This document shows positions 33,601-46,000 of a stretch of 64,000 nucleotides of DNA, in pieces (position 1 is the first letter of the stretch; every line of letters begins with the position of its first letter). A program made the position numbers and the translations under genes. The DNA is from Chaunax sp. Z400 (taxonomy: Eukaryota; Chordata; Actinopteri; Lophiiformes; Chaunacidae). A model generated the notes under the pieces. It searched no databases. It saw only the letters and a list, made by a program, of their open reading frames with translations, and was not told the origin of the DNA. Location: assembly GCA_037577475.1 (NCBI GenBank), contig CM075188.1:16884501-16948500 (forward strand). Direction: 5' to 3'.

Positions 33601-35382
33601 CTTCATTTTTCAGACTTAAGCGATTATTTTCAAACTAGGTGCAGCCTCGCCTCAGGACCTGTGAACACCTGCTACTGCAGGATTAGCAGCACTATGTAGG
33701 CACTCAAGTCAGTCTCATCCATCCTTTTCCAGTTGTCTCCATATTTATGAAACCCGTCCAAATGTGTCATCTCCAGGATGATTTTTATACGGCTGTTGTG
33801 ATGAACAGGTAGAATGTTGAGGCTCTGTCCTAAGCATGGGAAACTGTTATCTTGTGGGCCCTGAAGTCATCTTTATGACTAATGCATCTGACTGCAGAAT
33901 TATTGGTAAACAATGCATTCAAGAAATGTTTATTTTGTTTATGAAATTGTTCGAACTTGAGTCATACTTGGGGTTAATTTTGTCTGAGATCAATCATTAG
34001 CACATATAAACTCAATTTCTCGTGCGTGTGAGTGTGTGTGTCCTTGTATCCTAGTGGTTTACAGCATTCATGGGAATATGAATAAAGGCAATGTATCACT
34101 TTTTCTAATGTTGGTGTCACTCCTGGAAATCAAATATCAAGTTGCAAAACTAATTATTTAGGGAGATTTCTCTCCTGTTAAAGCTGGTGGGCCATTTTTG
34201 ACTCGGAAGACAACACAAGAATTAAAATCACACTTTGTATAACGTTTCATCTTCTTATTTAATTTATATCTGATGGGTTGACATTCTGGATGTTTTCTTT
34301 CACCAGATAAGCAGCTCTTCGCAAGTAGACCGTCTACCTGCTTGAAAGATAATCATGTCATTCTGTATGTCAAACTTGTGTTGCTTATTTTGTGCTCAAT
34401 AAAAGTTGTGTCTGAGTTTTGACAGAAATGATGATAAAAGATAAGCATTAATAGCAGCTCACACGCTTTGCACAAGATTAAAGTCACAGACTGAATGTTA
34501 TGAGGCCACCCTGGTCTGAGGACATGCACATGCCAAATGTCAACATGGTGTAGCAGGCTTTCTCAAACAAGAAGCCAATATCTTAGAATCAATGTATAAT
34601 CAATGTAAAGCACCCACATTCACAGCGTCTCTGTTTTAGATTTCCTCTGGGCATCTTTCTGCTCCAAGTCTTTTAACACAGCAGCACCTCCTCGCTCCAA
34701 ATGGAGAATCCCCTGAGCTAGTGTATAAAGCCACATTCTTTCTTTTACAAAAGTAGGACAAGCCCCAGTATCTCTGTTACTGGGAGCAGAGGGCTGTGCA
34801 GAAAAAATGGGCAGCCCATCCATCTCTCTCACCCAACCCATTCATAACAGTCATTCTCCAACAGGGAATTAATTTGCTCCAGAAACCAGGTGTCTCCGCG
34901 TCAGACTGTAGAGAGCATGTGTTTGGTCCTCTGGGACCTCTGACCTATCCTGGATGGGAGCTGTTGATAAACAAATACCCACCTCACTGTGGCAGATGTG
35001 AGCAGGATTTCACCTACATAGTTAAAGGGACTGCCCAGGGATGAGTTAGTGGCACCTCTGCCAATTTACAAAAATACTAATCATGCTCTAGGCCTTGGCT
35101 ATGCTTCAGATTTGAGCTGCACTTTTATGTTATTTACATATATTTACATGCTACTCTTCATACCAATAATAAAATATAATATGTGATTATGTTTCATTCA
35201 ATTGATTAAACATTTAGTTTATGAAATATCCAAAAATTGTGAAAAAAAGACCATTGAAATTTGAATTTGTCAGATTTTTTTGTCAATAGTCTAATCAAAG
35301 ATGCTGCATTTAGAAGGATATTGAACAGCTTCTAATTTTCATATTTCACAAGCAAATTGGCATTTTTTGTCCGACTATGGGA
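27644..35382. other. Start of presumed long first intron, no exon recognised
   Basis: Mostly single-copy-looking AT-rich sequence. A C10A6 run lies at about 28108. The block at about 30261-30350 has two attgctgttt-type words and taattgc cores and looks like a possible enhancer. No coding exon or clear repeat was found. Confidence 0.5.
30261..30350. promoter_or_regulatory. Candidate conserved non-coding element
   Basis: Clustered homeodomain-like cores (aattgctg twice, ttaattgc, tctaattaca) in a non-repetitive block inside the presumed intron. Conservation cannot be tested here. Confidence 0.2.
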
Positions 35383-35545
35383 ACCATGGTGGGGCAGTTG
35401 TTAGCCTCACAGTAAGAGGGTTTTTTGGTTCAAATCTTGGGGCATTTCTGTGTGTGCATGGGTTCCCTCCGGGTATTCCGGCTTCTTCCCCCAGTCCAAA
35501 AACATGCACCATACTCTAAGTGAACTGGTGTCCATACATATGAAT
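35383..35545 (+). mobile_element. tRNA-headed SINE, 3' truncated
   Basis: Starts accatggtggggcagttgtt, with a B-box-like ggttcaaatctt, then tgcatgggttccctccggg and ccagtccaaaaacatgcacc. It is the same family as 13957, with the tail missing. Confidence 0.65.
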
Positions 35546-35671
35546 GAGAGCTTGAAAAAAAGATCTCCATCTCACTGACTTCTAATTATATGCAAGAATG
35601 GTCAAGAATGGTACAGTTCATCATATGTCTCAGTATCAAGAGAGACCTCCACAAATGTTGGATGGTGATTT

Positions 35672-35878
35672 TCTGACCTTTTTTTTTTTTAAGTTGAGTT
35701 CACTTATGAATGAATGTGCTTTTTTTAAAATTTCTTTAGGCAGTTTGCCTTTTAACCAGATAGGACAGCTGAAGTTTGAGACAGGAAATGGGGCGAGAGA
35801 GTGATGAGGAGACACAAGGCAAACCACGGGAGGACTATAGCCTCTGGGGCACGCACCGTACTCACTGTGCTATCTGCA
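35672..35878 (-). mobile_element. Second-type tRNA-related SINE, antisense and diverged
   Basis: Reads a T-rich start, then gataggacagctgaagtttg, agacaggaaatggggcgaga and ggcacgcaccgtactcactg. This is the order of a frequent teleost SINE with a tRNA-like end. It is a different family from its two neighbours. Confidence 0.6.
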
Positions 35879-35964
35879 CATCATTTTTTGGCAACTTTTA
35901 CTTTACTCTTACTTTACTTAAACTGTATTTATAATATTAGCCCAAATTAAAGTCACAAATTCAC

Positions 35965-36095
35965 CTATGTTGCATGTTTTTGGACAGTGGGAGGAAACCA
36001 GAGCACCCAGAGTGAACCCCTGCAGACACACAGTGAACATTCAAACCCAGAACCTTTCCTCTCAGAGATGACAGTGCTGACCACCACTAAGCAAA
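35965..36095 (-). mobile_element. tRNA-headed SINE fragment, antisense
   Basis: Contains ttttggacagtgggaggaaa, ccagagcacccagagtgaac and the B-box complement attcaaacccagaacc. Same family as 35383 but in opposite orientation. Confidence 0.65.
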
Positions 36096-38012
36096 AACAG
36101 AAAAGAAAAAAAATCCCTGCCTTCAGAACAATGTGGCGGCTTTTGTCTGCATATGCGCAGACAGGGCAGTCAGTGAAAAATTAAATTACACATTTTTTCT
36201 AATTACTTTTAATTGAGTGAAATTAACTTGTTTTAATCAAGGGCAGTATTTAAAATTACTTTTAAAAGATAATTAGTATTTAATAACACCAATTTAAAAC
36301 ATTTACCGAATCAGAGTACAACAGTCTACATGTGCAATGTTATTACGCAATATATGTGCAGTTGGCGATAGAGATAATTGAACAATTCAGAAATGCTGTT
36401 TTATGAATTAAATATTTAGACATGTTTTTAAAACTTTTTGAATCATATTCACAAAACTGTTGCTGTCTCATCAGTCATAACTTAACTTTACGTTTTGAAA
36501 CCACATACATCAAATACTGTTCAAATGAACAGATACACTTTTTCATGTTATGTTTGACTCTCTCTTTGTGCTTTTAAGGATACATAAGGTACAGTAAGCT
36601 TAGAATGGATGGTGAGGTCAGATTCACACATTAAAGTGAGGTATATCCAAAAGCTGTTTCTAGATAAAGCATTGCTCTTGCAGTCATTATGGCTCATTCT
36701 CATCTCTGTTTTACTGTGAGAATCTGTTTTCGTGCCTCAAGGAAGAGATACTCATCATTTGATTTTCCTGACTCCTGACATCCTGCCACTGGATTTGAAC
36801 CAAGCAGCTCTATCTTCACCCACAGTCTTACACAATAGCTCTTCGTCTGAGAGCCAGTGATCTTGTCAGATAATTGCAGGAGAGTGCTCCGCAAAAAATG
36901 CATATTATCTGCATATTATCACAGCAATTAGTGTGTACCCACAAATACCAATTACCTCTCTCATGACTGCCACTAATGACATTTTCGACACTTTGTCACA
37001 GCACTTTACAACTGCAGCAGGGGAAGCAAGCTGTTTGCAGAGAAGTCAAAATAATGAAACACGCTGCCCTAATTTCATTGAAATTAATTTCAAGAGCTTT
37101 TTGTGGCATGAGCCAATAATTTGTCTCCCCACAGCTCTCTTGTGTGAGACTGGAGTGGAAATAGGAAACTTTGATGCCATTTGTATACATGGTGAATGAA
37201 GGATGAAATGTAGATAAGTACAGTAAGTGATACTGTGGTTGTAAAATGTGGCTATTTATTTATTATTTATTTATTGCATAGAAAGACAAAAAAAATGTAA
37301 ATATGAAATTTGTTCAGTGTTTTGAGGCGGATGGGTTTTTTGTACTTCTAAATGAACACAGGGGAAATAAAGGTGGCAAGAGAAAATGTTGAATTAATGT
37401 ATCTCAAATTAAGTGCGTGTATGTGAGTGTCTATGCACCATAACCTTCTGTGGGAATTTGTCTGTCGAAAGTTTGTGTGGCTGCCTTGCATTTCTATAAA
37501 TACCACTGAAACTTTTTTATTTATTTTTTATTCTATGGCAGAAGTCGAGGGCTAGGCTGCAGAGCAAAGAGAGGAGCTGGGGGTACAGATGGCATGTATA
37601 CAGAGTTCAAGGGTACACCAGCTGAGAGGTCTAAAGGCAGCAAGGTTTTGCTAGCAGGGCAGGACCGACTCCTGACTGCAGCAGTCCCACAGGCTTCAGG
37701 ACTGAATGTGCATCTCAGCTCTGTGCACTCTATGAGCAGGTAGATGTTGGAAGTGTGGATTTCTGTTTTACACCTGCATAAAAAAATACCTGCATGCTAG
37801 GACGTCTGTGTGTACACATGTATGCCCGTGAGCGTACACGCATGTTCACACAAGCTTAGGTAATGAGGCAAGGCATGGATGTGTGATTCATACATCTCCG
37901 CATGACAGGGGCTATAGCAGTGTGCCAGAGACAAGGTCAAAGGCCCTGCTCCCCCTGACTTTGCTCCATACATGGAGGGAATGTCAATGTGTCTTTGGCA
38001 GCCAAGTGAACG
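36096..38012. other. Presumed intron, possible conserved element near 37010-37190
   Basis: No exon found. The part at 37010-37190 has clustered attgaaattaatttc-type cores and looks non-repetitive, so it is a candidate conserved element only. Confidence 0.45.
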
Positions 38013-38201
38013 ATGACACGTACGTGTTCATACGATGATGCAAGCATCAAATCTCGCATGGATTATATCCTGGGGTGCAGATCTGATCTTCCTCCTCTTT
38101 GCATGGCCATGAATGTGAGTCCCATCACAGCCTCTGCACACATGTCCCCTTTATCTTGCTCAGCACGTGTTTTGGGGGGCAAGAAGCAGACGTCTTGCTG
38201 A
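38013..38201 (+). pseudogene. Possible LINE endonuclease fragment
   Basis: The 62-codon frame contains SRMDYILGCRSD and later VSPITASAHMSPLSCS. This resembles the end of an APE-type LINE endonuclease, where SRIDYIL is followed by an SDH.LS motif, here with DH changed to AH. Upstream and downstream domains are not recognisable, so it is a short dead fragment or a chance match. Confidence 0.35.
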
Positions 38202-40379
38202 GTCCTCGTTCAGAAACCTGGTCTTGGGGAGGACTTTGGGCCAACGCCGAGCTTTGAAACTACTCTCTTAAAAGCTTTATGCAGGTCCATGCTGGTAGTT
38301 GGGCTAGTTTCAGCAGCTACTGTTTGTTGACAGTCCAACTACTGAACTCAGATAACTGTGTTGGTGCGAGGAAAAATTTGACAACGTTCCATTAGCTTGC
38401 TCTATGAACAATAATGCTAGCCTGTTAGCTGCCCCTGCCGTCAGAGAGGATGCTACTGGGACCAAGATGATGATGATGACATCACAGCAGGCTCTTACAG
38501 TAGGAGTGAATCCCTTCTCCAAGGGGCAGATGTCACGTTCGTCTGCAAGTCAAGATTGTGTGCATAGTGTAGCATAGCTTCTTAGGGACAGTGCAGCATT
38601 TCTTCTGCTGAGATACTGAAACTGTTGTTGAAAGAGAGCCTGTTTTCTACCCGGTGAAGTAATTTGACCTGTAAATGGCTGCATATCTCAGTTACAGAGA
38701 TGAGAGAACTGCTCAGGCATGGAGACTGAGACCGTATCTACATCCTGAAGACCTGATCGACCCAGCCTCTATCTGCCAGAACTGACACCTAATCTGAGCT
38801 TGACCCTACCTTGTTATAACACGGAAATAATGGCTGGCTTTAATGACAATGTTTTTAGCACCATTTAAAGAACTCTGTCACTACATGGAAACACTGGACA
38901 CTACTGGACTAAAAGTTTCACACTTATGTGGAGAGGGAGGAAGATTTATGGAGAAAGGGAAGAAACAGAAGAAACAATGGGGTTGTGTGTTGTTGTTTTT
39001 TTATGGGAACAACTACCTTGAAGGAGGTGAACGATTTTTTTAATTATTAGGAAGTTGAGGAAGCAAGTATGCTAGTGCCAAAGACAGGAAAACAGCCATC
39101 TAGTTACGTAGTCGAGGTACCTATTCATTTCTAAAACCTTCATCTCTGATAGCAAAATGAAAGATGTTCCTGATGTCCTCTAATTCATTCCTCTCTCAGT
39201 CTAATCCATCACTGACACAGACAATGAGAGTGTAGGGGTTTCTGTGTGTCAGTAAGGGGCCTGCTGCCTGTGGGGACCTTTACTTCAAGTAATTTAGATA
39301 CCAGAGTTTGCAGCTGTTTGGGGTCGATCAAAGCTTCCTATCTGTGAGGGTGGGTGTCTTATTTTTGTGTTGGACCAGTCCCATACTCTCAGAGAAAGTG
39401 TTTAGATCGATGAAGTTGGCCAGTCTCTCATACCTCTTTCCACTTTATAAGACAGCATGTAGAAATTAGTACGATTTTGTATAGATTTATATAGATTTTC
39501 TATAGTTAAAATACAATCAGAAGGATTTTCTGGGTGTAAACATTTATGCTGGATTTATACATCTGTATTTAGGGGTTACAGTCAGGAGAAAACAACACGA
39601 GTCCAGTTGAAAAAAGCTCAGCTATTCTCTTGTTTTCTTTAAGAAAACATCTTCTCAGGTAGTCACGTAGATAAGTTACAGAAGTAAAGTGTGGACTACT
39701 GACGAGGCGTTGCAGGCAGTTCAGGAGCAGTGACTTCTGAGGGAGAGAATAACTTTGGCTTTGTAAAGTTACAAACATTTTACATTCACCTAATATCTGT
39801 ATAACATGTTAAAGGAAAGGGAGAATCCATAAAGCATCATATGTCTCCTCTAAATTGTCCAAAAATATCCATTCTGTGCAAAGCAGATTTTAAAGGCATT
39901 CTCATCTCTTTAATTGAAAGTGCACATGCTTTTTTTTAATGGGTCGCTCAACAAATTAGCAGCATGACAGTCCAAATTTCAACACTGTGTAAGACAGACG
40001 ACCAAAAATGGTGCTACAGGGTCACCACTGTATATGAGTTATAACTCATTAGATTCACATTTTAAAGTGTTATCAAGGTTTTGTAGCAAAGAGTCACCGC
40101 TTTGTTTCCTTGTTTACGTTTTCACACCAAAGGCGTTGCATAACCTCCCAGAGTAGCCTACCTTTATGCATTGTGTTTGTAGTTTCCATAATGTGACATA
40201 TTATAAGTCAATGGAATATGTTTGGAAACAACTTTTTGTCTTTTGTTGAGATCTAAATACACACCTCTGATCCATGATATTGCTCGTCCACTTACAAAAA
40301 CCAGTACATGGTTTTGGGTTCTGAATTTGTTATTACCTGTTTTATTTTGAATGTCTTTTTCCCTGTCTATGTTTTTTGC
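38202..40379. other. Presumed intron, nothing recognised
   Basis: No exon or nameable repeat. A short (gat)n run occurs near 38467-38480. Confidence 0.5.
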
Positions 40380-40845
40380 TTTACACTTTCCGCCTTTGTC
40401 TGCTTTCCCTCCCTTTAGATTGTTTATGGTTTTCACCTGTGTCCAGTCCCCACCTGCTCCCAATCTCCTCTCGTTGCCGCTCTGTGTTTAATTTGTGTTT
40501 CCTTCCTTTGTTGCCAGTTTGTCAGCGTTCTTTCGTGTGTTCTTGGTGCTTCCAATGTGATCCTCATTCCTTGTGTCTCCCCTGGGTATGTTTTTCTCCG
40601 TGAATTTTCAGTGACCTTGGTCTCTGCCTGTTTTTGGACCTGATCTTTGCCTCTTTTCTTTGGATTTTATGCTTTGGTATTTTGTTACCTCCTGTGTTCC
40701 CAACGATTTTGTCTGTGGATTTTACCCTTGACTTTCATATTGGACTGATTATTTTTCATTAAATCCTTGAACTGCACTCTCCACTTCCTGTATTGTCTGC
40801 TTTTGGGTCCAGTATTTGAACTAAACATTAACAGACCCAACAAGT
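40380..40845 (+). mobile_element. Solo-LTR-like dispersed repeat
   Basis: Contains ttttcacctgtgtccagtcc, then ctgtttttggacctgatctt and tttttcattaaatccttgaa, and ends near gggtccagtatttgaac and agacccaaca. This is the layout of a common teleost Gypsy-style LTR, with the att-aaa near its 3' part acting as a polyadenylation signal. The 5' edge is not defined. A 58-bp part is repeated exactly, inverted, at 42656. Confidence 0.5.
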
Positions 40846-42655
40846 AAATATTTTAATGTTAGAGGAAAGAGATTTTGATTAAAACACTCTCTTCACATTG
40901 ACTTTAAAAAAAAAAAATTTTTTACATTATCTTTTTTACATTTTTCACATCATTTTGGCCTTATTCACACAAATCTATAATGGAAAATTAAAACAGTCGC
41001 ACATAATCAAAACAGAACTTTTTTATTACACTTTCTGTAGCCATTAGCTAGTCAATTCATATGTATAGGCATTCATATTGTATGCTAACGTTGAATGTTT
41101 GTGTTAGCAAAAGTTGTGAAATATGAATTCTAAGATTTGCAAATGCAGCCAATGCTACACAATGTTACAGATCACAGTCCAACTGTCAAAAGCAGTGTAG
41201 ATGTAGCTGATGTTCTTTGGCCACAGGAGATCTGTTCCTGGAAAGTATCTGCCTGCTTATTCAGCTCTCATAAATGTCCTGCACTCTGTAATAATGAATC
41301 AAAAGCAAATTATATTTATCTTTTGAAAGCGCCTCAGTGATTCTTCTCAGTGGGTGATGACCTTTTACATCATATTATAATAAACTTGAAATACTGTATG
41401 GCATGGCCATTTTAAAAAAATCTAAAAGAAATCTATGAAATACATTTTTAAATAAATGAAAGGAGGCAAAGTTCCTTTGGCGTTGAGACAACACTAAAAA
41501 AGATCTTGTTCCGGTCTATGAAAAGAGTTGCATGTCCGTGGTACTTAAAGCATACCAGCAGCCAATGGAGTATTTGCTAAGGCCTGGCATCACCTTTTTG
41601 AAGCTCAACAAGAGATGAATGTATACAGACCAAGGACATGGGAAAAGTCTTTGGTAAAGTCAGACAGTGAAAAATAGCTACTGAATACATTCAAAATGAC
41701 TTTCCTAAATTCACTCTAAAACTACTCTCAAGTTGTCTTTTACCACAGGCAATTAATCTCACTGAGATTTTTTTTTTTAATTCCTCATTTTAAAGTAAAA
41801 ACAATGACCATATCATCCTGTAGGAACACTGCTGTAAAAAAAAAAAAGAAAAAAGAAATGCTTCAAATTAGAGAGAAACCTGTCTCGTTTCACATCATCG
41901 TCATCATGAGGAGACCTTTCCAACCTTGAGCAAACCACTCAGGGGGCCAACCTTTCTACTTTCAACATTCCTCTCTACCTACTCCTCTGTCTCACATTGC
42001 CCCACCTCAAGAATGCTATCACATCAATTAAAGCCTATCCTCCAGCTATCACATACACCAGGGTAGTTAGACAGGCTGCCACGGAAAGGTCAGTCACTGT
42101 TTTAACAATATTGCTGAGAGAAATGAAGACAGAGAGAAGACTTGTTATTATTGGCAATGATAGGCAGATCTGACACAAAAACAGCAGCTGGTCATAGTAG
42201 TTATGTACAGTTTAGTACTTATATACAGTTTTATAAAATGTTATGTTGTCACAAAGACTTTGATTAGACTATTTAGACTTAGATTTGTCTACTTTTACCT
42301 TTAAGGTTTGTAGTACAAATTAAATAAACCTTTTTCAAACTGTAAATATGGACATCTTAAAAATGAGTTTTCAAAACTCCCCGAACTAAACTAAAACAGG
42401 AGGAAATGATGCTTAAGAAACCCCAACAGTTCATACTAAATGCATATCTATGAAGTCATTACTATTTACAGGATATTTGTTGTTAACATTACTATTGGAG
42501 CAAGAATAAAGCTAAGACAGGCATACTGTAGGAAACCTCATCACACCAACCTACAAGCAACAGAAGTCTAATAGCAAGCTAACACAAGGATTGGTAATCT
42601 CAGCTCGCAGGTTGTAACACTCAAATCTACCAGAGTTTAGCAATGATCTTTCGGT
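40846..42655. other. Presumed intron between two inverted repeat copies
   Basis: AT-rich with poly-A runs near 40907 and 41838. No exon identified. Confidence 0.5.
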
Positions 42656-42713
42656 AACGAGAGGAGATTGGGAGCAGGTGGGGACTGGACACAGGTGAAA
42701 ACCATAAACAATC
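42656..42713 (-). repeat. 58-bp exact inverted copy of 40418-40475
   Basis: The sequence aacgagaggagattgggagc and the following 38 bases match the reverse complement of 40418-40475 at every position checked. The match stops abruptly at both ends. It is a short fragment of the same LTR-like family. Confidence 0.9.
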
Positions 42714-42849
42714 AATATGTTGTCAATATTGTCAAATGAGGCAGAAGGGGCACCCCAAATCAAATTCGGCTTCGGGCCCCATTGAGGCTTGTTAAGGCCC
42801 TGTCTAACGTGATGATGTCAAGCAGATAATATTCAGGTTAAGTTTTACA

Positions 42850-43075
42850 ATCTTGGTTTAGCATGTTAGCATGGCAAGATTTCAAATCCAGCTGAGGTGA
42901 AGGTGGTCTGTAGTTTTACAGGAATTTCCTTATAATCCAAAGTAATGGCCAAACTGAAATTTTGACCTGATGACGATGGCATTATAGAAGAAATTTAGCA
43001 ATTAATGGATCATCAAAATAATTTGAGTTTACCCTCGATGTAACATGAATACCTGTAGCAGATTCCATGACGGTC
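42850..43075 (-). mobile_element. Teleost dispersed repeat copy
   Basis: Contains tagcatgttagcatggcaag, tagttttacaggaatttcct, ccaaactgaaattttgacct and gatgacgatggcattatag in the family order, then taacatgaatacctgtagca. Diverged but recognisable. Confidence 0.6.
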
Positions 43076-46000
43076 TATCCAGAAATTGTAAAGGGAGTTC
43101 ACTCAAAACCAGAAATGTCTACTGGATGTACAGGATTAGTCTGTAGATCACCCACAGGGTCCATCATCTGGGCCTCATGTGTTTACCCATCTGCCACCCT
43201 GACATCCTTCCTTTCATATGTATTATTTGAATGTCAAAAGTCCATGACATTTTGTTCTCAGATCCTGTCATTTTTATTTAAAGATGCTGCTAATCTCTAA
43301 AATCCAGATACTCCTCCTTATATCCTTGACAGACAGCAGTGAAAATATTCATATTGTAAATGCAAATTAGCAACTCAGAGGTAAACAGAAAGACATATAT
43401 TATAAGTAACCACCAGCAGGTTTCAGCTCCATCAATCCTGTTTGACCACCATTATTAAATCATTACCCTTTTTTTGTTAATGTAAATGAGTCAGTTGTTC
43501 ACCACAGAGGATGTGTTTAATGCGGAGGCACATTCACTGCGCTGTTGGTTATCTCTTTAATGGCCAACAGCATTAACTCCACGTACAGAGAAAGAGAAAA
43601 ATCATATATTGGAACTATCAGAGACAAGTTGGTTGCCTCTTCACAGCGAGCTCATTATCACAGTTTGTTCCTCTCTGCATTCTCTTGCTGCACATAGTTT
43701 TCAAAAGGCAGCTAGATGGAGCAGAGATGGAAACTCTCCAGTCTGGCAGAGGGTAAGAGGTGGTAACAAACTAAGCTGGGTGACGTCATTACATGCGCCT
43801 CACAGCCCCTTGTGTAATCAGGCACCCGTGCCCACATCTAATCTTATGTGAAGATGTGTTCGTCCTGAGCACACACTCCTCCATCAGCCCATTCTATATG
43901 ACCAGTGAAGAAACTGCCTTTTGATCAACTCCTCACTACAGACTCTGGATGTCTGATATTTATATGTGGAAAAGCTATAACAGCAGTATCTATCCCTCAT
44001 CAGAAAAAAACAGCTTGAGTCTTTAAGTGACCCTAAATTAGAAAATCATACTTCTTTTCTGCACTGATGAAGGCAGATCTGTTCTCTGATTGGTAAGTCA
44101 TGTGAGATTTTCAGTCTGTTATTATCTTAAGTGTTTTGCTGATGTTCAAGAGCCCATAGGCAGATCAAGCAGGTCTTCTGAATGTGCTTGATTAAGTACT
44201 GGCTTGCTGAAAAAATTAAAGTCCCCTTCCAGACATGTTTAATATATGTAAAAAAAAAAAAAAAACCTGCTATGCACAGTCTGTCATTGAGAATTTCTGT
44301 ATTTATGAATCACAGGCCTTGTGCCCCATCCACCACAGCTACTTGTGCTAGGCGGACTAGATCTGATGACTGGTTTTATAGGAAACATTAGCGACATTAA
44401 GCCAGAACATTACAAATTTTAGCCTCAGTAAGACCCAAACTCAGAAGAAAAGTCTGTTGTAGACCAAATCTGCGATTAGGAGTTTAGTCAGTATGAGAAG
44501 TGTAGTTTGCATCACTTGTGTTGTTAGTTTGTTAGCTTGCAACAGGCAGTGCATGGCTGACACAGAGTCAGTGGTTATAAAGCATGCTGTAATGTCTGCT
44601 ATGATGTTAGTGTGTTCACATCTTGATAGCCAGCCAAGATTGTCAGGGAACCAGCTCATTGGAAGTAGTTGTGTTTGCAGATTTAACAAGAATTGGTTTT
44701 CGGATTGGTGACATGCCCAGCTTGCCCAGTGTATGTTTGAAAGTCTTTTTTGAAATGTCATCTCCCCCTTCAGTACAAGAAGGTGAAAACACGTCTCTAG
44801 TGTCAAACTTTGGGCCGATCCAAGTCAGTATAGTCCATGCCAGACATTTTAGGAAAAACATGTTTGTGTGGAAGGGATCTTTGAAAAAACATTTGCTGAT
44901 CTTCAGTAATGAAAATAGGAACCTAAATTGGTCACACACCTAAGATACTGTGAAATGTAAGATCTCCAGATCGATGGCCAGGCAAATATCCTGACTCTGC
45001 AAACATGCAAATGTTGTGTTGAGGAATCCCTCCCATGCATTTAAAGAAATCCTTTGACTAAAAACAACAATCCCGCCATGTTTCTTCTGCTTCATCAACC
45101 AAACAGGAGGGACTTGGAATAGCAAGTTTTACTTTATAGCTCCTTCATACAAAGCAGCGAAGTGGCTCAATTAGACAGTATGTCTTTGTGATGCTATGTG
45201 GATTTTTACTGTAGAAGCATGTCAACCCAGCATAATCTGGCATGGAAGCACATCTGTCGAGGTATGACTGTATGTGTGTTAACCAAAGGGTGAGATCACA
45301 ATAGATTAGCCTAACTGCATGTGATGCTAATGGGCATCCTTCATTGCTTGATGATGAATAAAACTAGTGCTATCTTGGCTTGCTGGTATGTGTTTAAGAG
45401 AAACATCTCTAGGGAAAAGACGTGTCCGAATCTGCTATAAAATCCTTCAGGACAACAGCGTATGAAACCCAGGGAGCCAGCTTGCAGGGAATTAGAAATA
45501 ACTAGCAATAAAGCCGCCGTGTACAGTATCTCACCCAGCACAACTATTCTGCATGACTTGCCATGGCATCCCGAAAATCTGATTTTGTCACGTTTGGATT
45601 AGGGCTTGCAGACATATCAGAACATTAGTCTTCATCAGATAAAGGGCTCAGGGGGAAAATCCAGCTTGCTCTGACTTTCGCCAAAGATAGAAGCTGTAAC
45701 ATTGTTACTGCTTTTTTTTATACCTTCTTTTCTTGCAACAAAAGGTATTCGGTCACAGTGTCCTTCGATCAGAGTGCAATTTATTGTCACAACTTTTAAA
45801 GGCATTCAAGCTGATTTTATGTGAAGACCATTAAAATGTCCAATCTGAAGAATCAAAGACTGAACGGTTAGATAACACCTCTACACTCTGGGTATGAGAC
45901 AGATTTCATGGCTGTGTGTAGCAAATGTGGAGACCCTGCGTGTTAGTCAGTGATGTCTTGCCATGTAGAGTTAGATGGCCTGCTTCCATTGAAATCAATC

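Noticed and set aside
34796..35044. Plus-strand 82-codon ORF with CGRCEQDF near its end
   Set aside because: A lone C-x2-C is not enough to call a zinc finger and no partner Cys/His or splice sites were found.
44441..44943. Overlapping ORFs on both strands (121, 106 and 98 codons)
   Set aside because: No recognisable domain on either strand and no promoter or splice context; most likely chance open frames.
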